Positions 8,645-17,000 of a DNA stretch of 50,884 bases are shown here, piece after piece. A program made the translations under genes and the position numbers. A model generated the notes under the pieces. It had not been told where the DNA came from. It saw nothing but the letters and a program-made list of their open reading frames with translations, and did no database searches. The stretch's first letter is position 1; each line of letters begins with the position of its first letter. The stretch is taken from assembly GCF_000447205.1 (NCBI RefSeq), contig NZ_AUWY01000127.1, forward strand, positions 1 to 50,884. Reading direction: 5' to 3'. The DNA is from Sphingobium ummariense RL-3. Its GTDB lineage: Bacteria > Pseudomonadota > Alphaproteobacteria > Sphingomonadales > Sphingomonadaceae.

Positions 8645-10405
8645 ATGTTTTGCCCCCGGGGGAGTGTGCGGCAGGTGGACGGCGATACGGCGCGACATGG
8701 ACAGTATGGGCTTTTCATCCTGTCCTTGCGGGATCGCGACGGGTTGTGCGCGGCGGCCCGGGATGCCCGGTGGCTTGCGCTTGGCGCGCGGCGTGCCGCC
8801 GATGCGCCGATACGCTATCAGCGCAGCGGCGCGCAGATCGCGCTCGTCGACCTGAGGGAAGGAAATGCCGAAGCGCTGCTGGTGCCGATGGTACCGGTGG
8901 TCGAAGCGGGCGGCGGGGCCTTGATCGTCCTCGTGGACGAGGGGACGCTGGAGCAGGTGCCGGGCTGGCTTCAGGCAGGGGCCACGCATTTCCTGCCTTC
9001 CTCCTTTTCTCCGGCGATGCTCGCGGCGACGTTGCGGTCGGCGGAGCGGCTGGTGGAACGGCTGGCGGGCGGCGCGGCCGGGCCCGCCCGTCCCCGTATC
9101 CGTTGGGGCGAGACGCAGGAAGACGATGCCGCCAACCGCGATTATCTGACCGGCCTCCGGTCGCGTCGGGCGGCGCTTGGCTGGCTCGACCGGAATGCAG
9201 GCACGGGCACGACCGTCCTGCTCCTTTCGATCAGCCAGTTCGACCGGATGAACGCCGCCTATGGGCAGATGGTGGGCGACGCCCTGCTCGGGCGGATCGC
9301 GCGGCGGATCGAGCGGCTGGCGGAGGATGTCACGCCCGCCGCGCTGATCGCGCGCATCGGAGGCACCGAGTTCCTGGTGGGCCTGACCGGCGAGGCGGCG
9401 GCGGGGGAGCGGGCCACCTTTCTCGCCCGGCAGCTGATTGCGGCGATCGGCCGGCCGTTCAGCGCGGGCGATCATCTGATCCGCCTGACGGCGCGCTGCG
9501 GCATTGCCCAGTCGCGACCGGAGGACGACGGGGCGGAGCTGATCCGGCGGGCAGGCGCTGCGCTGGTGGACGCGCGCAGGGGCGGGGGAGAAGGCATCCG
9601 CATCCTGTCCGCCGAGCGACGCAGCCGTCAGGTCGACGCCGACCAGCTGGAAACCGACCTGCGCCTCGCGCTCGACCGGGGGGAGATCGGCATCGTGTTC
9701 CAGCCGCAATATCCGGTGCACCAGGAACGGATCAGCGGCGTGGAGGCGCTGGCCCGCTGGAACCATCCGCAATATGGCCCGCTGGGTGCGGGCATGCTGT
9801 TCGCCACGGCCGAGCGGTCCGACTATATGCTGCCGCTGTCGGCGCATATCCAGGCGGAGGCGCTGCGGCAGGCGGCGCGGTGGCCGGCGGGGATGGGCAA
9901 CCTTCGCCTGTCGATCAACGTCACCGCGGCCGACATCGCTCAGCCGAGCTTCCTGGCCGATTTCCTGGCGCTGGTGGACGGGAGCGGATTCCCGCGGGCG
10001 CGCCTGACGGTGGAGATCACCGAGAGCGGGCTGATCGAGGATGTGGCGGGCGCCGCCGCGCTGCTGACCGCGCTCCGATCCGAAGGACTCGCCGTCGCCA
10101 TCGACGATTTCGGCACCGGCTATTCCAGCCTCGCCTATCTCAAGAACCTGCCGCTCGACTATCTCAAGATCGACAGCGGGCTGGCGCAGGACATCGCCGG
10201 GACGGCGCGGGACCGGATCATCGTGCGCGGCGTCATCCACATGGCGAAGTCGCTGGGGCTCAAGGTCATCGCCGAGGGGGTGGAGACCGAGGAGCAACTG
10301 GACCTGCTGGCCCGGGAAGGCTGCGATTTCTATCAGGGGTTCCTGCGTTCGGCTGGCATCTCCTCCGCTGAGCTGGTCGATCTGGCGCTACAGGGACAGG
10401 CCTAG
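8645..10405 (+). CDS. GGDEF/EAL protein, probable c-di-GMP phosphodiesterase
   Basis: A 586-residue protein with an N-terminal region of about 160 residues that resembles a degenerate receiver-like domain, then GGDEF and EAL domains. The GGDEF signature is changed to GGTEF (about residue 238), losing the metal-binding Asp, so cyclase activity is unlikely. The EAL domain looks active: EAL at about 365 (VEALARWNHP), the Asn of SINVTAAD, the Glu of VEITESG, the DDFGTGYSS loop 6, the Lys of YLKID and the AEGVETEEQ motif are all present. No membrane segment is visible, so it should be cytosolic. The final 18 bases overlap the convergent porin gene. Confidence 0.92.
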   Translation: MFCPRGSVRQVDGDTARHGQYGLFILSLRDRDGLCAAARDARWLALGARRAADAPIRYQRSGAQIALVDLREGNAEALLVPMVPVVEAGGGALIVLVDEGTLEQVPGWLQAGATHFLPSSFSPAMLAATLRSAERLVERLAGGAAGPARPRIRWGETQEDDAANRDYLTGLRSRRAALGWLDRNAGTGTTVLLLSISQFDRMNAAYGQMVGDALLGRIARRIERLAEDVTPAALIARIGGTEFLVGLTGEAAAGERATFLARQLIAAIGRPFSAGDHLIRLTARCGIAQSRPEDDGAELIRRAGAALVDARRGGGEGIRILSAERRSRQVDADQLETDLRLALDRGEIGIVFQPQYPVHQERISGVEALARWNHPQYGPLGAGMLFATAERSDYMLPLSAHIQAEALRQAARWPAGMGNLRLSINVTAADIAQPSFLADFLALVDGSGFPRARLTVEITESGLIEDVAGAAALLTALRSEGLAVAIDDFGTGYSSLAYLKNLPLDYLKIDSGLAQDIAGTARDRIIVRGVIHMAKSLGLKVIAEGVETEEQLDLLAREGCDFYQGFLRSAGISSAELVDLALQGQA

Positions 10406-11125
10406 GGTGGCGACCAGCCGGGCGCCGGCATGTTCGGCGGTGCCCGGCGCGATGTCCGTATCGGCATAGCGCAATCCCGCCGACCAGCGGCCGCTGAGAT
10501 AGTCGATACCAAAGCCATGGTCCCAATAGGCGCCGGCCGGCCGGAGTCGCGCCGCGCGCAGCGGGTCGTCGCTGTCGCCTGACGACCGGCCGACGCGGGC
10601 CGACACGGTGAAGGGGGTGCCGGGGATCCCAGCCGCGGCGGTGGCGGATACATGGAGATTGTCGCCGCCGATCGCCGATTGGTGCGGCGCATAGCCGGCG
10701 AAGAGGTCGAGGCTCGCCGGGCCGATCAGGAATCCCGCACCCGCGCCGACCTCTCCATAGCCCTGGTGCGACCCGCCGGGGAACAGGTGGTAGCGTCCCT
10801 GCGCCGAAAGGCGCCAGCCGCCGACCTGCCGGACGAAGGTGGGGCCAAGGTCGATGACGGCGTCCGCCCCGCCATGGCGGCGGCTGCCGCGGAGCGTCAC
10901 CGCAGTCGCGTCGAGGCTGAGCCCGTCCGCCACCGGGGCCGACAGGCCGGCGCGGAGCACCGGATCGCCGTCGCTCCAGCTGAGGCCCCTGCGGCGCTCG
11001 TCGCTGGCGACCTCCAGCGTAACGGAAGGACCGGCCGCAAATTGGGCGGCGGCCGGAACGGCATGGCCGGCGAGCGTCAGTGCGCCGAGCCATGCCAGGA
11101 GGGGAAGGCGCTCAGTTCGACGCAA
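10388..11125 (-). CDS. TorF-like putative outer-membrane porin
   Basis: A 245-residue protein with a signal peptide (LPLLAWLGALTLAGHAVPAAAQ, cut after about residue 27). It then shows alternating beta-strands rich in Gly, aromatic and polar residues. The early motif VASDERRRGLSWSDGDPVLRAG resembles the Gcw_chp/TorF family, in which a similar segment follows the signal peptide. It should form a small beta-barrel in the outer membrane; the substrate is unknown. It overlaps the preceding small secreted-protein gene by 14 bases, suggesting joint transcription. Confidence 0.75.
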   Translation of the reverse strand: MRRTERLPLLAWLGALTLAGHAVPAAAQFAAGPSVTLEVASDERRRGLSWSDGDPVLRAGLSAPVADGLSLDATAVTLRGSRRHGGADAVIDLGPTFVRQVGGWRLSAQGRYHLFPGGSHQGYGEVGAGAGFLIGPASLDLFAGYAPHQSAIGGDNLHVSATAAAGIPGTPFTVSARVGRSSGDSDDPLRAARLRPAGAYWDHGFGIDYLSGRWSAGLRYADTDIAPGTAEHAGARLVATLGLSL

Positions 11126-11525
11126 AGGCCCGCACCGAATCGAGTTCCGCGAGCAGCGGCGCGCGGTCGGCTTCCGCCACGGCGATCAGATGCTCGCGGA
11201 TGCTGTCGCGATGCTGGGCCAGATTGCGCTCGCCCGATCGGCGGCCCGGCGTGCAGGCACCGGCCTCGCTGCCCGAGAAGCTCTTGTCGGTGGCGATGGT
11301 GCGGGCGAGCGCCGGGCCGTGATCCAGCTTGCGGTCGACGACGATGGTCGCGGTCCACTGGCAGCGCTGGCCGTCCATGCGGTTGGGCGCGCGGACGCCG
11401 ACGGTCTTCGTGCGTATCTCCGCCCGGGCGGTGTAGGTGGCGCCGAGCTGCTGCCCGTGATGTTCCAGCGAGACGCTGTGGGTCGCGGCGGCGGCCGCGA
11501 GCGCGATGATCAAACTCATGTCCAT
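11112..11525 (-). CDS. Small secreted protein of unknown function
   Basis: The likely start is MDMSLIIALAAAAATHS at 11525 (138 residues) because the frame upstream is basic and unlike a signal sequence. The N-terminus is a short hydrophobic export signal. The mature part has two cysteines (QRCQW and GACTPG) that could form a disulphide, and an alpha-helical C-terminus (SIREHLIAVAEADRAPLLAELDSVR). No family was recognised. The overlap with the porin gene suggests an envelope role. Confidence 0.6.
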   Translation of the reverse strand: MDMSLIIALAAAAATHSVSLEHHGQQLGATYTARAEIRTKTVGVRAPNRMDGQRCQWTATIVVDRKLDHGPALARTIATDKSFSGSEAGACTPGRRSGERNLAQHRDSIREHLIAVAEADRAPLLAELDSVRAFASN

Positions 11526-11662
11526 ATTCTCCTGCTTGCGACGCCGCACTTTGCCGTGCGGTCGTCACAGCATGATCTAGGTTTCGACTGTTGCTGGTTG
11601 TTTTCCCGATGATGATGAATGGCGACATTCCGGTGAAAGGGACGGCGAAGGTGCAACACCGG

Positions 11663-11900
11663 CGCGCCGCGCCGAAGTTCACAGCGTCGTCGGGTTTTCC
11701 GACGCGGATTCGAGCCGAAAGTACCGCCAAAGTCACGGCGACGCGACAGTCAGGCCACAGCGACGCGCCACCGACGCGACACCCGGGTAACAGCGACGCG
11801 CCACATAGGCGCCACTGACGCGACAGGGTGGGAGGGGGAGGGGCGTGCTGTTCCGTCCGGGAGGATGGATCGGAGAAAATCCTATTTTCATAGGGGTTTG
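11663..11900. repeat. 238-bp direct repeat, left copy
   Basis: This block is repeated at 13702-13940 with roughly 85-90% identity. It contains irregular internal iterations of GACGCGAC and CAGCGACGCGCCAC, a G-rich GGGTGGGAGGGGGAGGGGCG segment, and ends with a small hairpin CCTATTTTCATAGG just after GAGAAAAT. The two copies flank the glycosidase gene in the same orientation. Differences, including an indel, are spread without codon bias, so the open frame seen on the minus strand is unlikely to be a gene. Confidence 0.85.
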
Positions 11901-12036
11901 CGCGGGCAAGTGCTTTCCTCTTTTCAACACTCCTCGTAGATAGGGCTGGGCAGGGCGGTGAAAGGGTGGCCGACGCTGATTGCTGCGAAGCCGCAATTGA
12001 CGCAGTCTAAGCAACCGATCGAAGAGAGGATTTCGG

Positions 12037-13671
12037 ATGGCTCGCCCCTTATCAATGAACTGCCCCGGTGGTCGGTGGCGGTGCTTGCTGTTGCCGATCG
12101 CCCTTTTCATCGTCGCCGCGGCGCCCGCGCCCATGCCACGCCTGGAAAGCAAGGACGGCCGGCACGCCTTGATCGTCGACGGCAAGCCGTTCCTGATGCT
12201 GGGCGCGCAGGTCAACAATTCGAGCAACTATCCCTCTGCGCTGCCGCAGGTCTGGCCGATGGCGCATCGTCTTCATCTCAACACGCTGGAGGTGCCGGTC
12301 GCCTGGGAGCAACTGGAGCCGGTCGAGGGGCAGTTCGATTACAGCTTCGTCGACACGCTGCTGGCCGAGGCGCGCAAGAACGACATGCGCCTGGTGCTGC
12401 TGTGGTTCGGGACGTGGAAGAACGGATCGTCCACCTATGTCCCCGAGTGGGTGAAAACCGACGGCAGGCGTTTCCCGCGCGCGCTCCGCGCCGACGGCAC
12501 CGCCACCGCGACCCTCTCCCCCTTCGGCGAGGCGACGCTGGCCGCCGACAAGCGCGCCTTCGTCATGCTGATGCGCCATCTGCGCGCCGCCGACCCGCAG
12601 CACACCGTCATCATGGTGCAGATCGAGAATGAGGTCGGCAGCTGGAACGAGGCCCGCGATTACTCTCCCGCCGCGCAGACGGCCTTCGCCGCGCCCGTTC
12701 CGGCCGAGGTCGCCGCGGCGCTGCACGCACCGGCCGGTAGCTGGGCGAGCCTGGGTCCGCGCGCCGAAGACCTGTTCTCCGCCTGGGCCTATGCGCGCTA
12801 CATAGATGCCTTGGCGGTCGCCGGGAAAGCCGAAAAGCCGCTGCCGATGTACGTCAATTCGACGGTGGCCGACCCGTTCCAGACGGGCGGCGCTGCTCAT
12901 GGCGCCCCATGGTGGCCGAACCTCGACGTCTGGAAAGCCGCCGCCCCGCATGTCGAGATGGCCGCGCCCGACATCTACGATCATGACGCAAAGGCGTTCG
13001 CCGGGATTCTCGACCGCTATGCGCGGCGCGACAATCCGCTGTTCGTGCCTGAACTCGGCAACTCGCTCGACATGGCGCGCTTCTTCTGGCTTGCGCTGGG
13101 CAAGGGCGCTGTGGGCTTTGCACCGTTCGGCATGGATGCGACCGGCTATGTGAACTATCCGCTCGGCGCGCGCGTGCTGGACGACGCCACGCTGGATGCC
13201 TTCGCAGCGCCCTATGCGTTGTTCGACCCGATCGCCGGGGACTGGGCCGCCATCGCCGCCGCGCATCCCACCTGGGGATCGGCCAAGAGCGAGATCGGCG
13301 AGGATCAGTCGACGGTGCTGGGTCGCTGGCGGGTTCGGGTGAGCTACGGCCTCAACAGCTTCGGCGAGCCCGACTGGAAATTCAGCAAGATGGTCCCGCC
13401 CGACTGGGCGGACCAGCCGGTCGGCGGCGCCGTCGTCGCCCAGATCGACGCCGACACCTTTCTCATCGCGGGCCAGTACAGCCGCCTGCGCTTCGCTCTG
13501 GCTCAACCGGGCCAGGGGGAAGCGCCGATGATCCTGTCGGCGGAGGAGGGCAGCTTCGTCAACGGCAGCTGGGTCATGCAGCGCCGCTGGAACGGCGACC
13601 AGATCGATTACGGCTTCAACTTCGGCGCGAAGCCCGCGCTGCTGCGTGTCCGGTTGGGGAGCTACAAATAG
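12037..13671 (+). CDS. Secreted GH35/GH42-like beta-galactosidase (DUF5597 type)
   Basis: A 544-residue exported glycoside hydrolase. A basic N-terminus plus LLLPIALFIVAAAPA forms a signal peptide. A (beta/alpha)8 barrel follows, starting at FLMLGAQVNNSS, with the WEQLEPVEGQFDYSFVD segment common to GH35/GH42. The likely acid/base is Glu of QIENEVGSW (about residue 200), and the likely nucleophile is Glu of LFVPELGNS. The C-terminal beta-rich part matches what is called DUF5597 in related enzymes. A purine-rich ribosome site (AGAGAGGA, 12023-12030) sits 6 bases before the ATG. The gene stands alone between two direct repeats, which suggests acquisition as a cassette. The precise sugar substrate cannot be read from sequence. 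Confidence 0.85.
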   Translation: MARPLSMNCPGGRWRCLLLPIALFIVAAAPAPMPRLESKDGRHALIVDGKPFLMLGAQVNNSSNYPSALPQVWPMAHRLHLNTLEVPVAWEQLEPVEGQFDYSFVDTLLAEARKNDMRLVLLWFGTWKNGSSTYVPEWVKTDGRRFPRALRADGTATATLSPFGEATLAADKRAFVMLMRHLRAADPQHTVIMVQIENEVGSWNEARDYSPAAQTAFAAPVPAEVAAALHAPAGSWASLGPRAEDLFSAWAYARYIDALAVAGKAEKPLPMYVNSTVADPFQTGGAAHGAPWWPNLDVWKAAAPHVEMAAPDIYDHDAKAFAGILDRYARRDNPLFVPELGNSLDMARFFWLALGKGAVGFAPFGMDATGYVNYPLGARVLDDATLDAFAAPYALFDPIAGDWAAIAAAHPTWGSAKSEIGEDQSTVLGRWRVRVSYGLNSFGEPDWKFSKMVPPDWADQPVGGAVVAQIDADTFLIAGQYSRLRFALAQPGQGEAPMILSAEEGSFVNGSWVMQRRWNGDQIDYGFNFGAKPALLRVRLGSYK

Positions 13672-13701
13672 GCGTCGCCGCTTCGGGGGAGGACAGGCGG
13701 A

Positions 13702-13940
13702 CGCGCCACGCCGAAGTTCATAGCGTCGTCGAGGTTTTTCAGAACGGATTCGGGCCAAAAGTACCGCCAAGGCCACGCCGACGCGACAGTCAGGCCACAG
13801 CGACGCGACAGTGACGCGACACCTGGGTAACAGCGACGCGCCACATAGGCGCCACCGACGCGACAGGGTGGGAGGGGGAGGGGCGTACTGCTCCATCCGG
13901 AAGGATAGATCAGAGAAAATCCTATTTTCATAGGGGTATG
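13702..13940. repeat. 238-bp direct repeat, right copy
   Basis: The second copy of the block at 11663-11900, with an almost constant offset of 2039-2040 bases. The same terminal hairpin (CCTATTTTCATAGG) and the same internal GACGCGAC iterations are present. It starts about 30 bases after the glycosidase stop. From its end to 14238 there is no convincing gene. Confidence 0.85.
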
Positions 13941-14238
13941 CTGGTGGGAGGATGACTGCCTTGGGAGCGCATTGTTGGCTGGTAGCTATTCGACAGCTTT
14001 TGGTCCTCAACGGCACGGAGCGGATGTTGTGACCGGCGATCGACCGGGTCCAATTGGCCGCTTTGGAGCCGGTTTCTTGGAGCGCGCATTGGAGACAGGG
14101 GACGCACGAGTGAAGCGCGCAGCATTGCGCCGTGATTCTGCGAGCCTATGAGGGCAAAGAACACGATATTATCGACGCGCCGTTGCATTACGCAAAAAAT
14201 CGTGGCATAAATCCTTCCGCACTAACTGGGGCTACTCG

Positions 14239-14946
14239 ATGGATATTCGCCGTACCATTCTGGATACCGTTCCGAAGGAACTGTGGATCGACCTGGAAGA
14301 CCGTCACCGCGCCGAGGCATTCAAGGCGCACGACGTCGTGAAAACGAACATTCCGCTTAACGCGAAGCGCAGTCGGGAAGTTGAGGGACAAATCCGGTTC
14401 CGCCTGCAGGAGCAGGGCTATGAGGAGGTCGTGCAGCTCCATGGCGGCCATCTTGTCGAAGACGGCATCATGCCGGGCACCGATCTGCGCGTCTATCAGC
14501 CTTTTGCACGGTTCCAGGGACCGGAGGTTGGCGTCATCCTCGGTTTCGCCGCGATGCCCGAGCCGCGTAAGATGCCCGCGAAGAACATGTCGCGCGCTGC
14601 TGGCGTTTCCTTGAACTGGCATCTCCAGCCGAGCATGTTCGACGATCCGAAGAGCGTACGTGCGAACGACATCTTCGTGCTCTTTCTGACTGCTCGTGAT
14701 CGCAACAAAGCCGGTATGATTGAAGAAATTGCGGTCGGCGTCATCGGCGCCGATTACAAGGATTTCATCTTCTATGAATCGCTCGAAGATTTCCTGCGCG
14801 GGTATGGCGAAGGTAGCTCAGCGCCCGATGGTCCCGACGATTCCGACGATCGGGGTGCCGAGATCAAACTCCGTACGACTCGCAAGCTCTTCCTGCCTCC
14901 GGAGAACCGTCCGGATAGCGACGCTGAAGACGCCTCAAGCGAATAA
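14239..14946 (+). CDS. Unrecognised protein paired with XRE-ImmA/IrrE gene
   Basis: A 235-residue soluble protein. The N-terminal 175 residues look folded (DTVPKELWIDLEDRHRAEAF, GYEEVVQLHGGHLVEDGIMP, VGVILGFAAMPEPRKM). A Ser/Asp/Glu-rich linker and basic patch (KLRTTRKLFLPPEN) follow, with an acidic end (DSDAEDASSE). I recognise no domain. It sits 74 bases before the XRE-ImmA/IrrE gene on the same strand, with a palindrome between them. Such metallopeptidases often cleave or control a neighbouring regulator or toxin, so this protein may be the substrate or effector; that is inference. Confidence 0.65.
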   Translation: MDIRRTILDTVPKELWIDLEDRHRAEAFKAHDVVKTNIPLNAKRSREVEGQIRFRLQEQGYEEVVQLHGGHLVEDGIMPGTDLRVYQPFARFQGPEVGVILGFAAMPEPRKMPAKNMSRAAGVSLNWHLQPSMFDDPKSVRANDIFVLFLTARDRNKAGMIEEIAVGVIGADYKDFIFYESLEDFLRGYGEGSSAPDGPDDSDDRGAEIKLRTTRKLFLPPENRPDSDAEDASSE

Positions 14947-14977
14947 ATCGATCGTATTGAAAAACGTGCTTTTTATG

Positions 14978-15003
14978 CTTCGCACCCTTAAGAGGGTGCG
15001 AAG
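14978..15003. promoter_or_regulatory. Palindrome between the paired genes, possible operator
   Basis: Arms CTTCGCACCC (14978-14987) and GGGTGCGAAG (14994-15003) enclose the loop TTAAGA. An AT-rich stretch with TTGAAA at 14957-14962 lies just upstream. The position 17 bases before the XRE gene start suggests autoregulation by that HTH protein. It could instead act as a transcript hairpin that tunes expression of the second gene. Confidence 0.5.
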
Positions 15004-15020
15004 CCGTAAGGACTCTGTCC

Positions 15021-16232
15021 ATGAGGATTGGTACTCCGGGATTCATACCGGCTCGGCTCACCGAGATCCGTCATGCGCGGCGCATCCCTTCTCGCGCTGC
15101 TCTCGCTAGACGTCTTGATGCAAGCTCCAGCTCGGTCTCGCGGTGGGAAGACGAAGACTCCGATCAGACGCCCGACCCAGCGATGCTCGTCCGTATGGCG
15201 GGAGAGCTCCGGGTTCGTCCGGAATATTTTCTTCGCGACACCTACGAAAGCGATCGGCCGACCTTTTTGCGTTCGCTGTCGAGTACACTGGTTCGGGACT
15301 TGGCGTATCAGAAGGCTCAGATGCAGTGGTTGCACGAAGCCAGCTACATCATCAGCCATTATGTGGATCTGCCCGAGGTCGATATTCCCGATGTCCTTGC
15401 AGGTGCTGACTATACGCAGTTACGCGATGAGGATCTTGAGCAGATCGCACTCGACTTGCGGCGACATTGGAATCTCGGTGAAGGACCTAGCGGCGACATT
15501 GTCGCCTTGATGGAACGCATCGGCGTCGTTGTCGCGACCATCCCAATGAACACGACGAAGCTCGATGGCCTCTGTAGCTGGTCGCCCATCGACGGACGGC
15601 CGCATGTGTTGCTGGCCACCGACAAAATGTCCTTTCCTCGTAGGCAGATGGATGCTGCGCATGAGCTTGCGCACGCCATTCTCCATAGGAGCGTGCCGGC
15701 TGAGGAATTCGAAGCCAACCTCCGTATGATCGAGCGTCAGGCTTTCCGGCTCGGCAGCGCCTTCCTGATGCCATCGACAAGCTATCCGCATGAGGTTCGT
15801 CGCTGCTCGCTTGCGGTGTTGGCTAATCTCAAGGAGAGGTGGCGGGTATCGATTAAGGCTCAGATCAAGCGCCTTTATGATCTCGACATCATTCCTGAAG
15901 ATTTGTCGCTTCAACTTTACAAACTCTATTCGGCGAAGGGGTGGTCGAAGGGCGAGCCGCTGGACCAGCACTGGCCTATCCAACAGCCGCGAGCTCTTCG
16001 CGACAGCCTTAACCTGATCGTCGACAATGGCGTGCGCAGCAAAGCGGACCTGCTCGCGACGGAGTTCACCATCTCGGCAACCGATGTCGAATTGCTTTGT
16101 GGTCTATCGCCGGGCTGGTTTGAACGCGATGCGGCTGAGGTCGTGACGCTGAAGCGCACTGCATTGGATGGCCAGGCGGCCCCGCAAAGCGAAGGTCAAG
16201 TCATCGCTTTTCCGGATCGCCATCGTCGCTGA
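15021..16232 (+). CDS. XRE-family regulator fused to ImmA/IrrE metallopeptidase
   Basis: A 403-residue protein. Residues about 10-65 form an XRE helix-turn-helix (PARLTEIRHARRIPSRAALA, then SSSVSRWEDED). A central domain carries the zinc-peptidase motif HELAH (about residues 214-218, within AAHELAHAILH), characteristic of ImmA/IrrE (DUF955). In this family the peptidase cleaves a repressor or partner after stress, as in phage ImmA and deinococcal IrrE. The C-terminal 120 residues are helical and unassigned. It probably binds the palindrome upstream and acts with the preceding gene. It is more AT-rich than the nearby mfd gene, consistent with acquisition. Confidence 0.85.
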   Translation: MRIGTPGFIPARLTEIRHARRIPSRAALARRLDASSSSVSRWEDEDSDQTPDPAMLVRMAGELRVRPEYFLRDTYESDRPTFLRSLSSTLVRDLAYQKAQMQWLHEASYIISHYVDLPEVDIPDVLAGADYTQLRDEDLEQIALDLRRHWNLGEGPSGDIVALMERIGVVVATIPMNTTKLDGLCSWSPIDGRPHVLLATDKMSFPRRQMDAAHELAHAILHRSVPAEEFEANLRMIERQAFRLGSAFLMPSTSYPHEVRRCSLAVLANLKERWRVSIKAQIKRLYDLDIIPEDLSLQLYKLYSAKGWSKGEPLDQHWPIQQPRALRDSLNLIVDNGVRSKADLLATEFTISATDVELLCGLSPGWFERDAAEVVTLKRTALDGQAAPQSEGQVIAFPDRHRR

Positions 16233-16339
16233 CGCGGAGGCAATCCCCGCCAGCACGACAGGGAGCAGCAACCAGACGATTAGCTTGGTCGCGATGTGGA
16301 ACGGGCGCACGACGCCGCCCCGTCGAAAGGGATTTTCTA

Positions 16340-16876
16340 ATGGCAGGCACAGACTATGATGGCATTGAAGCCGTATTCAGGATTGCGAAGAAGGGAGAAC
16401 AACTAGACACGTTCGCCATCGAAGTCCTGACATTCCACGCGGCTGTTGAATACGAACTCGAACAGGTCATCAAGAAGCTTTTACCTCATCCCGACAAGCT
16501 ATTCGGGAAAGGGGTGAAATTCTCTTTCCCCCACAAAGCTCGCCTACTATGCGCTTTATGGCAGAAAGATCCGAACGACGCGGACAAGCTGAATGCGGTA
16601 TTGAAGGCGCTAGAGGATTTGCGGAACGAAGTCGCGCATCGAGGCGACATTCCCCTAAAGAACTACAAGGCGAAACTCACGGAGGCGTTCCGCGAGATAG
16701 AGCCGGCAACTGGTGACGATGCCTCCATGCTTGAGATTGCACAGGGCATCAGCATGTTTATTGCCGATGACGCGGGTACTCTGGCGGGGTTCAAAGCTAC
16801 GCTGGATGCTTTCGATAACCTTGTAAACGAGCGGCTGCCAAAGGCGTTCGGCGTTGAGAGGAAAGATCGGACATAG
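16340..16876 (+). CDS. HEPN-like protein of unknown function
   Basis: A 178-residue, all-helical protein with LRNEVAHRGD near residues 94-103. The R-x4-H arrangement (Arg-Asn-Glu-Val-Ala-His) matches the HEPN consensus, whose members are often RNases in toxin-antitoxin or abortive-infection systems. The preceding segment (KADFS-like FPHKARLLCALWQ and NAVLKALEDLRNEVAH) resembles MAE_28990/DUF4145-type HEPN proteins, though the exact family is not certain. A GAAAGGG site precedes the ATG. No antitoxin-like partner is immediately adjacent other than the XRE-ImmA/IrrE gene 107 bases upstream. Confidence 0.6.
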   Translation: MAGTDYDGIEAVFRIAKKGEQLDTFAIEVLTFHAAVEYELEQVIKKLLPHPDKLFGKGVKFSFPHKARLLCALWQKDPNDADKLNAVLKALEDLRNEVAHRGDIPLKNYKAKLTEAFREIEPATGDDASMLEIAQGISMFIADDAGTLAGFKATLDAFDNLVNERLPKAFGVERKDRT

Positions 16877-17000
16877 CGGACATTCTCACAAATTTAGAAC
16901 CGACCTCCGCTTTCTGGTGTGCGAGTTGATCCGAGCGATGATTGCTGTTGACGCAAAGTCATCGTCGAGCGAGCCGGGGCAACTGGCGCCCGCCTCCCCC

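Noticed and set aside
13662..13931. Small minus-strand ORF in the direct repeat (MKIGFSLIYPSG...) also present in the other copy
   Set aside because: The copies differ by many amino-acid changes and an indel, so there is no sign of selection on a protein.
16104..16310. Hydrophobic minus-strand peptide (KLIVWLLLPVVLAGIASASA) antisense to the end of the ImmA/IrrE gene, as a possible small toxin
   Set aside because: It has a GTG start without a ribosome site and lies mostly inside a well-supported gene.
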